From assembly GCF_018035235.1 (NCBI RefSeq), contig NZ_WPCV01000005.1:496001-560000 (forward strand): a stretch of DNA of 64,000 nt, read 5' to 3'. Below, piece after piece: positions 17,590-28,017 of this stretch; position 1 is the stretch's first letter; each line of letters starts with the position of its first letter. The stretch comes from Citrobacter sp. On2M (GTDB lineage: Bacteria; Pseudomonadota; Gammaproteobacteria; Enterobacterales; Enterobacteriaceae). Under the pieces are notes generated by a model. It was not told the origin of the DNA. It made no database searches and saw nothing but the letters and a program-made list of their open reading frames with translations. Made by a program: the position numbers and the translations under genes.

Positions 17590-19848
17590 TTATTCTTCGC
17601 TGTCGCCGTGACTGGCGCGTCGAGGCGAATCAATGTCAATGCGATCGATACGCTGCAGGCCGCGCATTAGCGTACCGCGACGACCACGCTCGCCGGTAAC
17701 TTTTTGCAACTCTTCAGGACGCAGTTTAATTTTGCGCTTGCCGACGTGGATAGTCAGCGTGCTTTGCGGCGGTAACACATAGAGCAGCGCCAGACCATCT
17801 TCGCCTTTTGCCGCTTCCGCTGCGGGGATATTAATGATCTTGTTCCCTTTGCCCTTCGACAACTGCGGTAAATCGCTTACCGGGAACATCAACATGCGAC
17901 CGGCCTGAGTAATCGCCAGCAGCATATCGGTTTCATCTTCAATCACTACCGGCTGCATAACGCGCGCATTTTCTGGCAGCGTAATCAATGCTTTACCCGC
18001 ACGGTTACGTGCTACCAGGTCATTGAAGGTGCAGACAAAACCATAGCCCGCGTCGGATGCCATCAGCAGTTTCTGGTCGTCGCCTTCCATCAGCATGTGC
18101 TCAACCGTCGCGCCTGGCGGCAGCGTGAGCTTCCCGGTCAACGGCTCACCCTGACCACGCGCCGACGGCAGCGTAATCGGGTCGATGGCGTAGCTGCGTC
18201 CGGTCGAGTCAACGAACACTACCGGTTGGTTGCTCTTACCCTTCACCGCCGACTTAAAGCTGTCGCCCGCTTTATAGCTTAATCCTGGCGCATCGATGTC
18301 GTGGCCTTTCGCGCTACGCACCCAGCCACTCTGGGACAGCACAATAGTCACCGGCTCAGACGGCAGCATGTCATGCTCGCTCATCGCCTTCGCTTCTTCA
18401 CGCTCCTGCAGCGGAGAACGACGATCGTCACCATAGGCCTCGGCGTCAGCCTGCAGCTCTTTCTTCAGCAGGTTACTCATTTTACGCTCGGAGGCCAGAA
18501 TGCCCTGCAACTGATCGCGCTCTTTCGCCAGCTCATCCTGCTCACCGCGGATTTTCATCTCTTCGAGTTTGGCAAGATGGCGTAATTTCAGCTCGAGGAT
18601 GGCTTCAGCCTGGGTTTCAGAAATGCCAAACCGCGACATCAGCTCTGGCTTTGGTTCATCCTCATGACGAATAATTTCGATCACTTCATCAATGTTGAGG
18701 AACGCCACCAGCAAACCTTCGAGGATGTGCAGGCGTTTAAGCACTTTTTCCAGACGATAGTTGAGGCGACGACGCACGGTATCGCGGCGGAACGCCAGCC
18801 ATTCAGTGAGGATCTCCAACAGGTTTTTCACCGCCGGACGCCCATCAAGCCCGATCATGTTCAGGTTGATGCGGTAACTTTTTTCCAGATCGGTGGTCGC
18901 AAACAGGTGGTTCATCACCTGTTCCATATCCACGCGATTGGAGCGTGGGACAATCACCAGACGGGTCGGGTTTTCGTGATCCGATTCGTCGCGCAAGTCG
19001 TCGACCATCGGCAGCTTTTTATTGCGCATTTGAGCGGCGATCTGCTCCAGCACTTTAGCCCCGGAAACCTGATGCGGCAGCGCGGAAATCACCACCGCGC
19101 CGTCTTCTTTCGACCATACCGCACGCATACGTACGGAGCCGCGTCCGTTTTCGTAAATCTTACGAATCTCCGCACGCGACGTAATGATCTCTGCTTCGGT
19201 CGGATAATCCGGCCCCTGCACGATATCCAACAATTGATCCAGCGTCGTTTTCGGCTGCTCAATCAGGGTGATCGCTGCTTTAGCCACTTCACGCAGGTTG
19301 TGCGGCGGAATGTCCGTCGCCATACCAACGGCGATACCGGTAGTGCCGTTTAACAGAATATTCGGCAGACGCGCAGGCAACATCTTCGGCTCCTGCATGG
19401 TGCCATCGAAGTTAGGCACCCAATCCGACGTGCCCTGGCCGAGTTCACCCAGCAGGACTTCCGCATATTTAGACAGGCGGGATTCGGTATAACGCATTGC
19501 CGCGAAGGATTTCGGATCGTCCGGTGCCCCCCAGTTCCCCTGCCCGTCAACCAGCGGATAACGGTAAGAAAACGGCTGCGCCATCAGCACCATCGCTTCA
19601 TAGCAAGCACTGTCGCCGTGGGGGTGGTATTTACCCAGTACGTCACCGACGGTACGGGCGGACTTTTTAAATTTGGCGCTGGCATTCAGCCCCAGCTCGG
19701 ACATCGCGTACACGATGCGACGCTGAACGGGTTTCAAACCATCGCCGATAAACGGCAACGCCCTGTCCATGATGACGTACATGGAGTAGTTCAGATAGGC
19801 GTTTTCCGTGAATTCATGCAGCGCCAGGCGCTCTGCCATATCGCTCAT
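17590..19848 (-). CDS. parC: DNA topoisomerase IV subunit A
   Basis: 752 aa, full length. ParC is the DNA-cleaving subunit of topoisomerase IV, which with ParE (29000-30892 here) unlinks daughter chromosomes. The active-site Tyr120 is in 'AAMRYTESR'. The quinolone-resistance region reads '[11 protein letters not shown]' with Ser80 and Glu84, the susceptible type. The C-terminal beta-pinwheel DNA-wrapping domain follows from ~490. A hairpin follows the gene. Confidence 0.98.
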   Translation of the reverse strand: MSDMAERLALHEFTENAYLNYSMYVIMDRALPFIGDGLKPVQRRIVYAMSELGLNASAKFKKSARTVGDVLGKYHPHGDSACYEAMVLMAQPFSYRYPLVDGQGNWGAPDDPKSFAAMRYTESRLSKYAEVLLGELGQGTSDWVPNFDGTMQEPKMLPARLPNILLNGTTGIAVGMATDIPPHNLREVAKAAITLIEQPKTTLDQLLDIVQGPDYPTEAEIITSRAEIRKIYENGRGSVRMRAVWSKEDGAVVISALPHQVSGAKVLEQIAAQMRNKKLPMVDDLRDESDHENPTRLVIVPRSNRVDMEQVMNHLFATTDLEKSYRINLNMIGLDGRPAVKNLLEILTEWLAFRRDTVRRRLNYRLEKVLKRLHILEGLLVAFLNIDEVIEIIRHEDEPKPELMSRFGISETQAEAILELKLRHLAKLEEMKIRGEQDELAKERDQLQGILASERKMSNLLKKELQADAEAYGDDRRSPLQEREEAKAMSEHDMLPSEPVTIVLSQSGWVRSAKGHDIDAPGLSYKAGDSFKSAVKGKSNQPVVFVDSTGRSYAIDPITLPSARGQGEPLTGKLTLPPGATVEHMLMEGDDQKLLMASDAGYGFVCTFNDLVARNRAGKALITLPENARVMQPVVIEDETDMLLAITQAGRMLMFPVSDLPQLSKGKGNKIINIPAAEAAKGEDGLALLYVLPPQSTLTIHVGKRKIKLRPEELQKVTGERGRRGTLMRGLQRIDRIDIDSPRRASHGDSEE

Positions 19849-19929
19849 TAATCGTGGTTCCTCAACTTTGTACCCCTTTATTGAAGGGCAATATTGCCGC
19901 AGATACTACCCTATCTGGCGTGTTGAGTC

Positions 19930-19957
19930 ACAAAGAAAAGGGCCACGAATGCGGCCC
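19930..19957 (-). terminator. intrinsic terminator after ygiW
   Basis: On the minus strand GGGCC and GGCCC form a stem around an 8-nt loop, followed by a T-rich CTTTTCTTTG-like tract, 10 nt past the ygiW stop. Confidence 0.75.
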
Positions 19958-19966
19958 TGATGAGGA

Positions 19967-20362
19967 TTATTTGGCAACTTTGGTAATCTGTTTCACGTCT
20001 ATTTCAACGGAGTTCCAGTCTTTATCCACTTCACCCTGGATTTCAACCACATCCTGCGGCGTGACGGTTACGCCGTTCCAACGCTTGTGGTCGATATCGA
20101 CATTCACTGTGCCAGTCGCATCTTTAAACACATACAGGTCGTCGGAAATGCGCTCTACAATGTTCCCGCGCAGGGTAACCCAGGTGTCATCACGCAGCGA
20201 TTTGGCGCTTTCTACCGTCGTGCTGCTGCCGTTAGGGCCAACAAAGCCGCCGTTTTGGCTTTGTGTAGTCGTTGTCGGTCCAGAGAAGCCGCCCTGCTGC
20301 GCGGCCAGAACAGGTGCGGAACACAGTGCCATTACGGCAACCATTGCAGCTAATTTTTTCAT
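19967..20362 (-). CDS. ygiW: periplasmic BOF-domain stress protein YgiW (VisP)
   Basis: 131 aa from the ATG at 20362; a second ATG two codons upstream is too close to the GGGAG RBS. There is a Sec signal peptide ('LAAMVAVMALCSAPVLA', cleavage near residue 22), then a ~100-residue OB-fold of the bacterial BOF type ('DDTWVTLRGNIVERI'). In Salmonella the homologue VisP binds peptidoglycan and affects stress resistance and LPS. It is divergent from qseBC and shares the box at 20412-20428. K-12 ygiS, mqsRA and ygiV, which I recall between parC and ygiW, are absent. Confidence 0.95.
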   Translation of the reverse strand: MKKLAAMVAVMALCSAPVLAAQQGGFSGPTTTTQSQNGGFVGPNGSSTTVESAKSLRDDTWVTLRGNIVERISDDLYVFKDATGTVNVDIDHKRWNGVTVTPQDVVEIQGEVDKDWNSVEIDVKQITKVAK

Positions 20363-20411
20363 CGTCATGTCTCCCTTTCATGTTGGTTTACGACTATTAA
20401 ATAAGTTAATC

Positions 20412-20428
20412 CTTAACAAGTTCTTAAG
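20412..20428. promoter_or_regulatory. QseB/PmrA-type direct-repeat box
   Basis: CTTAAC (20412-20417), 5 bp, then CTTAAG (20423-20428) fits the YTTAAK-N5-YTTAAK pattern recognised by PmrA and by the related QseB. It lies between ygiW and qseB, consistent with autoregulation of qseBC and control of ygiW. Confidence 0.7.
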
Positions 20429-20514
20429 GCAAAAAAAGATACTTTTTTTGCTGTACAGAGGCTGTAGCCACAGGTTTACTTGACGGTAATGAGAGTGACC
20501 GCAGGGAAGAGCAT

Positions 20515-21174
20515 ATGCGTATTTTACTGGTAGAAGATGACACGTTGATTGGCGACGGCCTGAAAACAGGTCTGAGTAAAATGGGTTTCAGCATCGACTG
20601 GTTTACTGAGGGTCGTCAGGGAAAAGAAGCGCTCTACAGCGCCCCTTATGATGCGGTGATCCTCGACCTGACGCTGCCAGGCATAGATGGGCGGGACATC
20701 TTGCGCGAATGGCGAGCCAACGGGAAGCAAGAGCCGGTGCTGATTCTGACCGCCCGTGACGCGCTGGCGGAACGCGTGGAAGGTCTGCGCCTCGGCGCGG
20801 ATGACTATCTGTGTAAACCCTTTGCGCTGATCGAAGTTGCCGCAAGGCTGGAGGCGTTGGTGCGCCGTGCCAGCGGCCAGGCCACCAGCGAACTGCGCCA
20901 CGGTCAGGTGACGCTTAACCCCGGCGCGCTGGTCGCCACGTTCGCAGATGAGCCATTATCACTCAAGCCAAAAGAGTTCGCACTGCTGGAACTACTGATG
21001 CGCAACAAAGGGCGCGTACTCCCCCGCAAACATATTGAAGAAAAACTGTATAACTGGGATGAAAACGTCTCCAGTAATGCGGTTGAGGTACACGTCCATC
21101 ACCTACGCCGTAAGCTCGGCAGCGACTTTATCCGTACCGTGCATGGCATTGGTTATACCCTGGGTGACGCATGA
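20515..21174 (+). CDS. qseB: response regulator QseB
   Basis: 219 aa. OmpR/PhoB-type regulator: receiver domain 1-~115 with phospho-acceptor Asp51 ('[10 protein letters not shown]') and Lys in 'LCKPFA', and a C-terminal winged helix ('[13 protein letters not shown]'). With QseC it controls motility, virulence and stress genes in response to signals reported to include catecholamines and AI-3; it also cross-talks with PmrAB. The stop overlaps the qseC start (ATGA). Confidence 0.97.
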   Translation: MRILLVEDDTLIGDGLKTGLSKMGFSIDWFTEGRQGKEALYSAPYDAVILDLTLPGIDGRDILREWRANGKQEPVLILTARDALAERVEGLRLGADDYLCKPFALIEVAARLEALVRRASGQATSELRHGQVTLNPGALVATFADEPLSLKPKEFALLELLMRNKGRVLPRKHIEEKLYNWDENVSSNAVEVHVHHLRRKLGSDFIRTVHGIGYTLGDA

Positions 21175-22520
21175 AACTCACACAACGCCTCAGCCTGCGC
21201 ATCAGGCTAACACTGATTTTTCTGATTCTTGCATCTGCGACCTGGGCCGTTTCCAGCTTTGTGGCCTGGAAGCAGACCACCGATAATGTCGATGAGCTGT
21301 TTGATACGCAGTTGATGCTGTTCGCCAAGCGTCTCAGCACGCTGGATATCAGCGACGTTACTACGTCTCATAATATGGCCCGCACGCCGAAGAAGCTGAA
21401 GCACGGCCATATTGATGATGACGCGCTGGCGTTTGCCATCTATTCCACCGACGGCAAAATGGTCTTGCACGATGGCGATAAAGGCCAGGATATTCCCTAC
21501 AGCTACAGCCGGGAAGGCTTTAGTGATGGCCAACTCAATGGCGACAACGATCCGTGGCGCTTTCTGTGGCTAAATTCCGCAGACGGTAAATACCGCATCG
21601 TGGTGGGTCAGGAATGGGAGTATCGGGAGGATATGGCGCTGTCGATCGTCACCGCTCAGCTAACGCCCTGGCTGATTGCGCTGCCGCTCATGTTGCTGAT
21701 CCTGGTGGTCATGCTGAGCCGCGAACTCAGGCCGTTAAAAAAACTGGCGCAGGCTCTGCGCTGGCGTTCACCGGAATCGGAAGAGCCGCTCGACCCGAAA
21801 GGTGTGCCAAGCGAAGTACGCCCACTGGTTGAATCGCTCAATCAACTTTTTACACGTATTCATACCACCATGGTACGCGAGCGGCGCTTTACCTCAGATG
21901 CCGCCCACGAACTGCGCAGCCCGTTGACCGCGCTGAAAGTACAGACCGAAGTGGTGCAGCTGTCCGACGATGATCCGCAGGCACGACAAAAAGCGTTAAT
22001 GCAGATGCAAACGGGAATTGACCGCGCCACGCGTCTGGTCGATCAGCTACTGACGCTTTCGCGCCTCGACTCCCTCGATAATCTTCAGGATGTGGCGGAA
22101 ATCTCGCTGGAGCAGCTCCTGCAATCTGCAGTGATGGACATCTACCATCCGGCGCAGCAGGCCCACATCGATGTGCGTTTGCAGATTAACGCGCACGACA
22201 TTACACGCACCGGGCAACCACTGTTGCTCAGCCTGATGGTCCGCAATCTCCTGGATAATGCGGTTCGCTACAGCCCGCGGGGAAGCATTGTGGAAGTGAC
22301 GCTCAACGCCCGAAATTTCAGCATTAAAGATAACGGGCCAGGCGTTGCGCCGGAAGTCCTGACGCACATCGGTGAACGCTTTTATCGTCCCCCGGGACAA
22401 AGCGTGACCGGCAGCGGCCTCGGCCTGTCAATCGTCCGTCGTATTGCGACGCTGCATGGAATGTCAGCCTCGTTTAGCAATGCGCCGGAAGGTGGGTTTG
22501 AAGCGAAAGTCAGTTGGTAA
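21171..22520 (+). CDS. qseC: sensor histidine kinase QseC
   Basis: 449 aa. Inner-membrane sensor with helices at ~13-31 and ~164-183 framing a periplasmic domain, then HAMP, a dimerisation domain with phospho-His246 ('[15 protein letters not shown]') and an HATPase ('[10 protein letters not shown]' N box, 'DNGPGVAP', 'GSGLGLSIV'). It phosphorylates QseB. It starts in a 4-nt overlap with qseB. In K-12 ygiZ follows as I recall; here mdaB follows directly. Confidence 0.97.
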   Translation: MKLTQRLSLRIRLTLIFLILASATWAVSSFVAWKQTTDNVDELFDTQLMLFAKRLSTLDISDVTTSHNMARTPKKLKHGHIDDDALAFAIYSTDGKMVLHDGDKGQDIPYSYSREGFSDGQLNGDNDPWRFLWLNSADGKYRIVVGQEWEYREDMALSIVTAQLTPWLIALPLMLLILVVMLSRELRPLKKLAQALRWRSPESEEPLDPKGVPSEVRPLVESLNQLFTRIHTTMVRERRFTSDAAHELRSPLTALKVQTEVVQLSDDDPQARQKALMQMQTGIDRATRLVDQLLTLSRLDSLDNLQDVAEISLEQLLQSAVMDIYHPAQQAHIDVRLQINAHDITRTGQPLLLSLMVRNLLDNAVRYSPRGSIVEVTLNARNFSIKDNGPGVAPEVLTHIGERFYRPPGQSVTGSGLGLSIVRRIATLHGMSASFSNAPEGGFEAKVSW

Positions 22521-22629
22521 TTGCATTATTGTTGCTCACGTAGCAAAAGACTTTGCACATTTTGCTAATTTCACCGCAGTGCTGGTAGGGGTAAAATCGC
22601 CCTCAAACGTTATTCTTTGAGGACACAAC

Positions 22630-23211
22630 ATGAGCAACATTCTGATTATCAATGGTGCGAAAAAATTCGGCCATTCCAATGGCCAACTAAATGACACCCT
22701 GACCGAGGTCGCGGACGGCTTCCTGCGCGACCTCGGGCATGATGTTAAAGTCGTACGCGCAGACAGCGACTATGACGCACAAACAGAAGTGCAGAATTTT
22801 GTTTGGGCAGATACGGTTATCTGGCAAATGCCTGGCTGGTGGATGGGCGCGCCGTGGACGGTGAAAAAATACATTGATGATGTATTCACCGCAGGGCACG
22901 GCACGCTGTACGCCAGCGATGGCCGCACACGTTCAGATGCGTCTAAAAAATACGGATCCGGCGGGCTGATTCAGGGCAAAACCTACATGCTGTCTCTGAC
23001 CTGGAACGCACCGATGGAAGCCTTCACTGAAAAAGACCAGTTCTTCCATGGCGTTGGCGTTGATGGCGTTTATCTCCCGTTCCATAAAGCAAACCAGTTC
23101 CTGGGAATGGAAGCGCTGCCGACCTTTATCACCAATGACGTGATTAAAATGCCAGACGTCCCGCGTTATATCGCAGAATATCGCAAGCATCTGAACGAAA
23201 TTTTTGGTTAA
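22630..23211 (+). CDS. mdaB: NADPH:quinone oxidoreductase MdaB
   Basis: 193 aa, full length. A flavodoxin-fold, FAD-containing enzyme that reduces quinones by two electrons and so limits redox cycling. Family motifs are visible: 'LIINGAKKFGHSNGQLN' at the N-terminus and 'QMPGWWMGAPWTVKKYIDD' near 70-88, with 'GSGGLIQGK' further on. It is 30 nt upstream of ygiN, its proposed partner. Confidence 0.97.
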   Translation: MSNILIINGAKKFGHSNGQLNDTLTEVADGFLRDLGHDVKVVRADSDYDAQTEVQNFVWADTVIWQMPGWWMGAPWTVKKYIDDVFTAGHGTLYASDGRTRSDASKKYGSGGLIQGKTYMLSLTWNAPMEAFTEKDQFFHGVGVDGVYLPFHKANQFLGMEALPTFITNDVIKMPDVPRYIAEYRKHLNEIFG

Positions 23212-23241
23212 CTGGTAACCTGGAATTAGAAGGAGTTAACC

Positions 23242-23556
23242 ATGCTTACCGTTATTGCAGAAATCCGTACACGTCCAGGTCAACATCACCGCCAGGCGGT
23301 ACTTGACCAGTTCGCTAAAATCGTTCCGACCGTACTGAAAGAAGAAGGTTGTCACGGCTACGCGCCGATGGTCGATCATGCTGCTGGCGTCAGTTTTCAG
23401 ACCACGGCACCGGACTCAATCGTGATGGTTGAACAGTGGGAAAGCATTGCGCACCTTGAAGCGCATTTGCAAACACCGCATATGAAAGCCTATAGCGAAG
23501 CAGTGAAAGGCGATGTGCTGGACATGAATATCCGTATTCTGGAGTCAGGCATTTAA
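23242..23556 (+). CDS. ygiN: quinol monooxygenase YgiN
   Basis: 104 aa, full length. Antibiotic biosynthesis monooxygenase (ABM) fold; E. coli YgiN oxidises menadiol and is thought to form a quinone redox cycle with MdaB. Family residues include 'MLTVIAEIRTRPGQ' and 'VEQWESIAHLEAHLQTPHMK'. A strong RBS (AAGGAG) precedes. Co-transcription with mdaB is likely. Confidence 0.96.
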   Translation: MLTVIAEIRTRPGQHHRQAVLDQFAKIVPTVLKEEGCHGYAPMVDHAAGVSFQTTAPDSIVMVEQWESIAHLEAHLQTPHMKAYSEAVKGDVLDMNIRILESGI

Positions 23557-23568
23557 GATTGCCGAGTT

Positions 23569-23600
23569 GCCGGATGAGGCGTTTTAGGCCACCATCCGGC
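23569..23600. repeat. REP element
   Basis: GCCGGATG (23569-23576) and CATCCGGC (23593-23600) form a perfect stem with a GGCGTTT-type loop, the classic REP form. It marks the boundary between ygiN and the accessory uronide cluster. Confidence 0.8.
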
Positions 23601-23628
23601 ATTCAACCGCAGCGCCACCGGGCACTCC

Positions 23629-24819
23629 TTACCAGTAGAGCTTCCAGCTCTGAGTGAAGCGCATTAACGCTTCAACGTAGAAATAATCCCCCCAACTTGC
23701 ACACTCATCGACCCCTTTGTTGCTCGACAGGTGATACACCGAGTGTTTCAGTAGCCCGTTCCCCTGTTCATCTTTACCCATCAGATAATGCCTGGTCAGC
23801 GAGGACATGATCCCCATCGCCCACTGTTGATAGCGCTCGCGATCCGGATCGGTCACCGGCAGATGTTTAATCAGCTCCAGCAGACCACAGACGGTAATCG
23901 CCGCCGAAGATGAATCGCGCAGCGCATCGGTTCCGACTAATGCCAGATCCCAGTGGCAAACGGCATCTTCCGGCAGGCGATTAAGAAAGTAGTTGGCCAG
24001 CTTTTTCGACAACTGCACCATTTGTTTATCGCCAGTGTAAATATAGCTCAGCAGAAAACCATAAATCCCCCATGCCTGCCCACGCGACCAGCAAGAATCA
24101 TCAGCATAGCCCTGCTGGGTATTACCATAACGCGGCGCGCCGGTTTGCACGTCCATATAGTAGGTGTGGAAGGTCGACGCATCCTGGCGGATCAGATATT
24201 TGGCTGCCTGCGCAACGTGGGCCTTCGCCGCATTCGCAAAACGCGGATCGCCCGTTTGCTCGCTCGCCCAGTACAGCAGCGGCAGATTCATATTGCAGTC
24301 AATGATCATCCGTCCGGCCTGATCGGGATCGCGAAGATCGCCCCACGCCTGGATGATCTGCGCCTTTTCATGAAAACGCTCCAACAGCGCTTCAGCCGCC
24401 ATCAGGGAAAAACCTCGAGCATCGCGATTGTCCGTCAACCGCCAGGCCGCCACACAGGAAAGCGTGTAGAGGAATCCCAGGTCGTGGGTGTTGGTATCGT
24501 GGCGTCCGGCAATACGCAGGCCAAACGAACGCACATGCTTCTCCGCCATCTCACGAAATTTGCTCTCACCACTCATTTCCCACGCCAGCCATAACTGCCC
24601 GGTCCAGAAGCTGGTCGTCCATTCCACATTCTCTGTCAGTGGGTAATAACCTTGCACACAGGTTTCGGCAGGGAATTGTTCACCGAATTCCGTTAAATGA
24701 CGGCTAATCAATTCGAGGACATGTTCTCGGGCGCAACTTATTTGATCCTGAAAACTGCCGGGATTAACCGGACTGCCAGGAAATGTGCGCAACGATTCCT
24801 CAACGATATGATTTAACAT
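23629..24819 (-). CDS. GH88 unsaturated glucuronyl hydrolase
   Basis: 396 aa, typical for GH88, with an (alpha/alpha)6 barrel expected. GH88 enzymes hydrate the 4,5 double bond of unsaturated uronic acids at the non-reducing end of oligosaccharides, releasing the uronate. The two family aspartates are visible: Asp113 in 'THDLGFLY' and Asp174 in 'IIDCNMNLPLLYWAS'. 'CWSRGQAWGIYGF' is another family block. No signal peptide, so it works in the cytoplasm. It is last in a DUF2264-MFS-GH88 operon. The natural substrate is not evident. Confidence 0.9.
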   Translation of the reverse strand: MLNHIVEESLRTFPGSPVNPGSFQDQISCAREHVLELISRHLTEFGEQFPAETCVQGYYPLTENVEWTTSFWTGQLWLAWEMSGESKFREMAEKHVRSFGLRIAGRHDTNTHDLGFLYTLSCVAAWRLTDNRDARGFSLMAAEALLERFHEKAQIIQAWGDLRDPDQAGRMIIDCNMNLPLLYWASEQTGDPRFANAAKAHVAQAAKYLIRQDASTFHTYYMDVQTGAPRYGNTQQGYADDSCWSRGQAWGIYGFLLSYIYTGDKQMVQLSKKLANYFLNRLPEDAVCHWDLALVGTDALRDSSSAAITVCGLLELIKHLPVTDPDRERYQQWAMGIMSSLTRHYLMGKDEQGNGLLKHSVYHLSSNKGVDECASWGDYFYVEALMRFTQSWKLYW

Positions 24820-24842
24820 ATTTCGGTTCCTTATGACGTAAA

Positions 24843-26111
24843 TTATTTTGCAGGGTTATTTTCAGCAATATCGAGAGCGATATTTTTGCCTCGTTTACTC
24901 TGACAGGCAGATAAAGTAAATGCCGATATCAATGTAAAAGTCAGCGCCACAATGCCCATAATGATATATGTCTTCTCAAAGCCTATCCGGTCGTACATTA
25001 ATCCGGCGGGAGAGGAAACCACCACGTTACCGACATACAGCATGGCCTGATAACCCAGTAAATACATGGTCGCATTGACACGTTTATCAAAATGCTCGGC
25101 AATATATTTAAAGACAGAAACCAGTAATAAACAGATCTCCAGACCGTATAGTGGCTTCAGCACAGAAATGAGCAGGTGGGAGTCGCACAGGCCTGAGATA
25201 ACCAGTCGTGCGCCCACCAGCGTCCCAACAATCAGCAGGCCACGCTTCGCACCAACATAATTGACGAATAGCGGAATGACCATGTACATGAAAAATTCCA
25301 TTCCCGATTGTACGGTGCCCAGATAACCAAAGACGGCGTTCCCTTCATGTACATCGGCAAAGAAAGTAACGAAGTACCGGGAGAACTGCTGCTCCGCGAT
25401 AAACATCATCCACGCCACGCCCGCAACGTACAGGCAGAATGCCCAAAATTTGCGATTACGCAGCAGGGCGTAAACATCCGCGGGTGCGATCTTCTCTTTG
25501 GTTAGCACCTCCGAGGCATTGGCCGCATTGACATTGACTTTCAGACTCACCAGAACAACCAGCATCACCACTGACGCCAGGCTGCCGAGCATAAAGTTAT
25601 AGGCCGGTGAGAGGTTAAACAGCAGGCCAGAGAACGATGACGCCACCGCCCAGCCAAGCGACCCCCACATACGGATCTGCCCAAACTCCATGCCGTTCAG
25701 ACGGCTGTATCGGTCAGAATAAGATTCACAGGCAGCCACCCCGGCATACCATGCAAAGCTCAAGTAAATCGCGCCAACAATAATACCCAGCATGGTATTG
25801 GAGAGTAATAATGGCTGATAGACATAAATAAAAAACGGTGCCATTAACGCTGACATCACCACGACGAAATAGAGCAGATATTTACTCATACCTATTTTAT
25901 CGAGGATATAGCCATAAATAGGTTTCAGAATAACCGAGAATATACCATTCACAGCAAATACGGTGCCGATCACCGTACCGCTCAACTGCGCCTTTTGCCC
26001 CAACCAGATAGCCAACAAGCCAATACTTGCAGACCAGGTAAAGAAATAGAGGAATATAAAACTGCTTATTTTATAATATTCAGTCCGATTTCCCGTTGAA
26101 TTATTTTTCAT
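24843..26111 (-). CDS. MFS oligosaccharide:H+ symporter
   Basis: 422 aa from the ATG at 26111, chosen for its GAGGGTGG RBS and because residues upstream are not family-like; the longer frame reaches 26171, inside the upstream gene. About 12 membrane helices. It belongs to the oligosaccharide:H+ symporter family (LacY/CscB/RhiT-like): 'KPIYGYILDKIG' is the loop 2-3 signature and 'GSLGWAVASSFSGLLF' is helix 5. The start is 10 nt past the DUF2264 stop, and GH88 follows by 23 nt. It likely imports the substrate of the two enzymes. Confidence 0.9.
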   Translation of the reverse strand: MKNNSTGNRTEYYKISSFIFLYFFTWSASIGLLAIWLGQKAQLSGTVIGTVFAVNGIFSVILKPIYGYILDKIGMSKYLLYFVVVMSALMAPFFIYVYQPLLLSNTMLGIIVGAIYLSFAWYAGVAACESYSDRYSRLNGMEFGQIRMWGSLGWAVASSFSGLLFNLSPAYNFMLGSLASVVMLVVLVSLKVNVNAANASEVLTKEKIAPADVYALLRNRKFWAFCLYVAGVAWMMFIAEQQFSRYFVTFFADVHEGNAVFGYLGTVQSGMEFFMYMVIPLFVNYVGAKRGLLIVGTLVGARLVISGLCDSHLLISVLKPLYGLEICLLLVSVFKYIAEHFDKRVNATMYLLGYQAMLYVGNVVVSSPAGLMYDRIGFEKTYIIMGIVALTFTLISAFTLSACQSKRGKNIALDIAENNPAK

Positions 26112-26121
26112 ACCACCCTCG

Positions 26122-27942
26122 CTATAAAAAGAACGACAACTGGCGTGCATTTTCAGGCTGCTGAATAACAACCTGGTTATTGTTGATAGATAGCTGCGGA
26201 ACGGTGGCGTACTGTCTTTGCTGCCCGCTGGCGCTCACGGCGCAGCAAAGCCAGCTTTGGCCCTGCGGGATTTCGCTGGTCAACACAGGAATCGACGCGC
26301 ATTCCGGGAACATGATGCTACTGTTCGGTGGCGTGACCACGCTATCTGGCTGACGAAATATGGACGGCGACAGATCAACGATAACGCTGGTTCCGTTGCA
26401 TGCCGCAAGGAGACATCCACGCTCACGTAACCGAGGCTCGGCTTTCATCACCGCAAATCCTCCCTCCACCGTTTGCAGCGTTCGCGCACTGTTAATACGG
26501 TGCAGGCGAAGATGCCATTCGCCAAACGGAATCAGCCAGGTCTCAATCATGACGTCATGCCAGGGAGACCAGCGGGACCAGATATAATTCTCATCGACCT
26601 GAACCTCGTCGCACTGACGGCGGCCACGATAGTAGCCATCACCGTCCGCCAACAGCAGCATAGAGTCACAGGCTGCATGCTTGATGCCGTAACGGCCACG
26701 CTCAATGGTGAAACCAAAGCGGCTGGAGTAAGCAAATTTGGTGTATTTGGCTTCGGTATTAACGTAGTTGTTCAGTTCAAGCTGGCCTGAGGTCAGCATC
26801 ATGACATGCTCAGAATGCTCACTATGCTGCAGGATCTGCGCAGCATGGGGGATAACGCATTTTTCAGCGAGTCGCGGTAGCGCCAGCTCTTCAGCCTGCC
26901 AGAATGGATGATCCTCCGGCAGTGCAAGAATCAAAAAGACCTTCAATGCCCAATAAGGCGATCCCGGCGAGTTGTAGTCTTCACACATCGCCAGATTCGG
27001 GTAGGCAAACCCCAGCGTCAGAATGCCATCACGATCGAAAATCGGCTGCTTCTGCCACCAGCGCAAATGACGCAGGATCACTCCTTTGATTATGCCTGGC
27101 GAAAGAACATCCAGTTCGGCAAACGCCACCGCGCTCCAGAAGGCAACCATGGCAAAACGGTAGGTCAGGCTGCGACCAAATGGCACCGATGCGCCGTCAG
27201 CGGCGGACAGGTAAATAAAATCTTCTGCAAACAAGCGCGAACGTTCACGCAGAACGACAGCGCGTTCGGTATCATCCGGGCTGAGGGTGGCATACAACAG
27301 GCCGTAGAAGTGAAAAGCCATTGAGATGTAGTAATCTTTCGGTCGACCGGGACCATCGGAATACCAACCGTCGCCAAGATAGTAGGCTTCCATCAGCTCA
27401 AAGCGGCGATCGATAGCCGCCTGATCGTAAGGCATACCCGCACGCTTGAAACCAAGCTGAACGATAATCGCAAAATAGTTCCAGTTGCTGTCCGGCATTT
27501 GCGAGTCGGTTATCTGATTCAGCCAGCGGTGCAGATTCTCGCGTTCGCTCAGGGAGAAATGCTCCGTTAATTGCGTCTGTAACAATGCCAGACCCAGGCC
27601 ATAAGCCGCCATCTCAACCAGACGCTGATCGTAAGGACCGGTATCTCCCCAGTAATGTGGGCTTTGTGGGTCAGTACCGAGTTTTATCGCCTGAATGTAC
27701 TTTTCGGCAAACGGCACTTTAGCCCCGCCAGCCATCAGCGGAAATAGCCCCCACAACGCCCGGGAAAGCCCTTCCATACTGGCAATATCCGCGCTGTAGT
27801 GAGCACAGGTATTGCCAAGAGAAAACTGAGCCTGCCCCGCCGGAAACTGCCGATCCAGCGCACGTAAAATGGCGTTAACCGCACACATTACGTCTTTGCG
27901 TGATGACAATGGATTTGATTTTTCTTCAGTTGCTGACCACAT
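26122..27942 (-). CDS. DUF2264-domain protein, possible uronide-acting glycosidase
   Basis: 606 aa. The N-terminal ~350 residues are rich in Trp, Tyr and Gly with helical repeats ('ALWGLFPLMAGG', 'YWGDTGPYDQRLVEMAAYG', 'YYLGDGWYSDGPGRPKDYY'), which matches DUF2264 (Pfam PF10022). The C-terminal ~230 residues are predicted beta-rich. From memory, DUF2264 members are linked to CAZy GH154, beta-glucuronidases; this was not checked. No signal peptide, so it is cytoplasmic. It is the promoter-proximal gene of the operon and divergent from the AraC regulator. Confidence 0.85.
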   Translation of the reverse strand: MWSATEEKSNPLSSRKDVMCAVNAILRALDRQFPAGQAQFSLGNTCAHYSADIASMEGLSRALWGLFPLMAGGAKVPFAEKYIQAIKLGTDPQSPHYWGDTGPYDQRLVEMAAYGLGLALLQTQLTEHFSLSERENLHRWLNQITDSQMPDSNWNYFAIIVQLGFKRAGMPYDQAAIDRRFELMEAYYLGDGWYSDGPGRPKDYYISMAFHFYGLLYATLSPDDTERAVVLRERSRLFAEDFIYLSAADGASVPFGRSLTYRFAMVAFWSAVAFAELDVLSPGIIKGVILRHLRWWQKQPIFDRDGILTLGFAYPNLAMCEDYNSPGSPYWALKVFLILALPEDHPFWQAEELALPRLAEKCVIPHAAQILQHSEHSEHVMMLTSGQLELNNYVNTEAKYTKFAYSSRFGFTIERGRYGIKHAACDSMLLLADGDGYYRGRRQCDEVQVDENYIWSRWSPWHDVMIETWLIPFGEWHLRLHRINSARTLQTVEGGFAVMKAEPRLRERGCLLAACNGTSVIVDLSPSIFRQPDSVVTPPNSSIMFPECASIPVLTSEIPQGQSWLCCAVSASGQQRQYATVPQLSINNNQVVIQQPENARQLSFFL

Positions 27943-27995
27943 ACTCTGCCCCTCTGAATTAAGTGGCTAAAGAATAGTGAATCGCAGACCAGCAG

Positions 27996-28017
27996 AAATG
28001 TTACGTCAATCACACCA
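27996..28017. promoter_or_regulatory. candidate CRP site in the divergent uronide promoter region
   Basis: TGTTA-N6-TCACA at 27999-28014 has one mismatch to the CRP core TGTGA-N6-TCACA and an AAA flank. It lies between the DUF2264 operon and the divergent AraC gene, where catabolite control would be expected. Confidence 0.5.

Noticed and set aside
18664-19353. Long antisense frame (229 aa) opposite parC
   Set aside because: It lies wholly within parC, has no RBS or family features, and its codon pattern is that of a shadow frame in GC-rich coding DNA.
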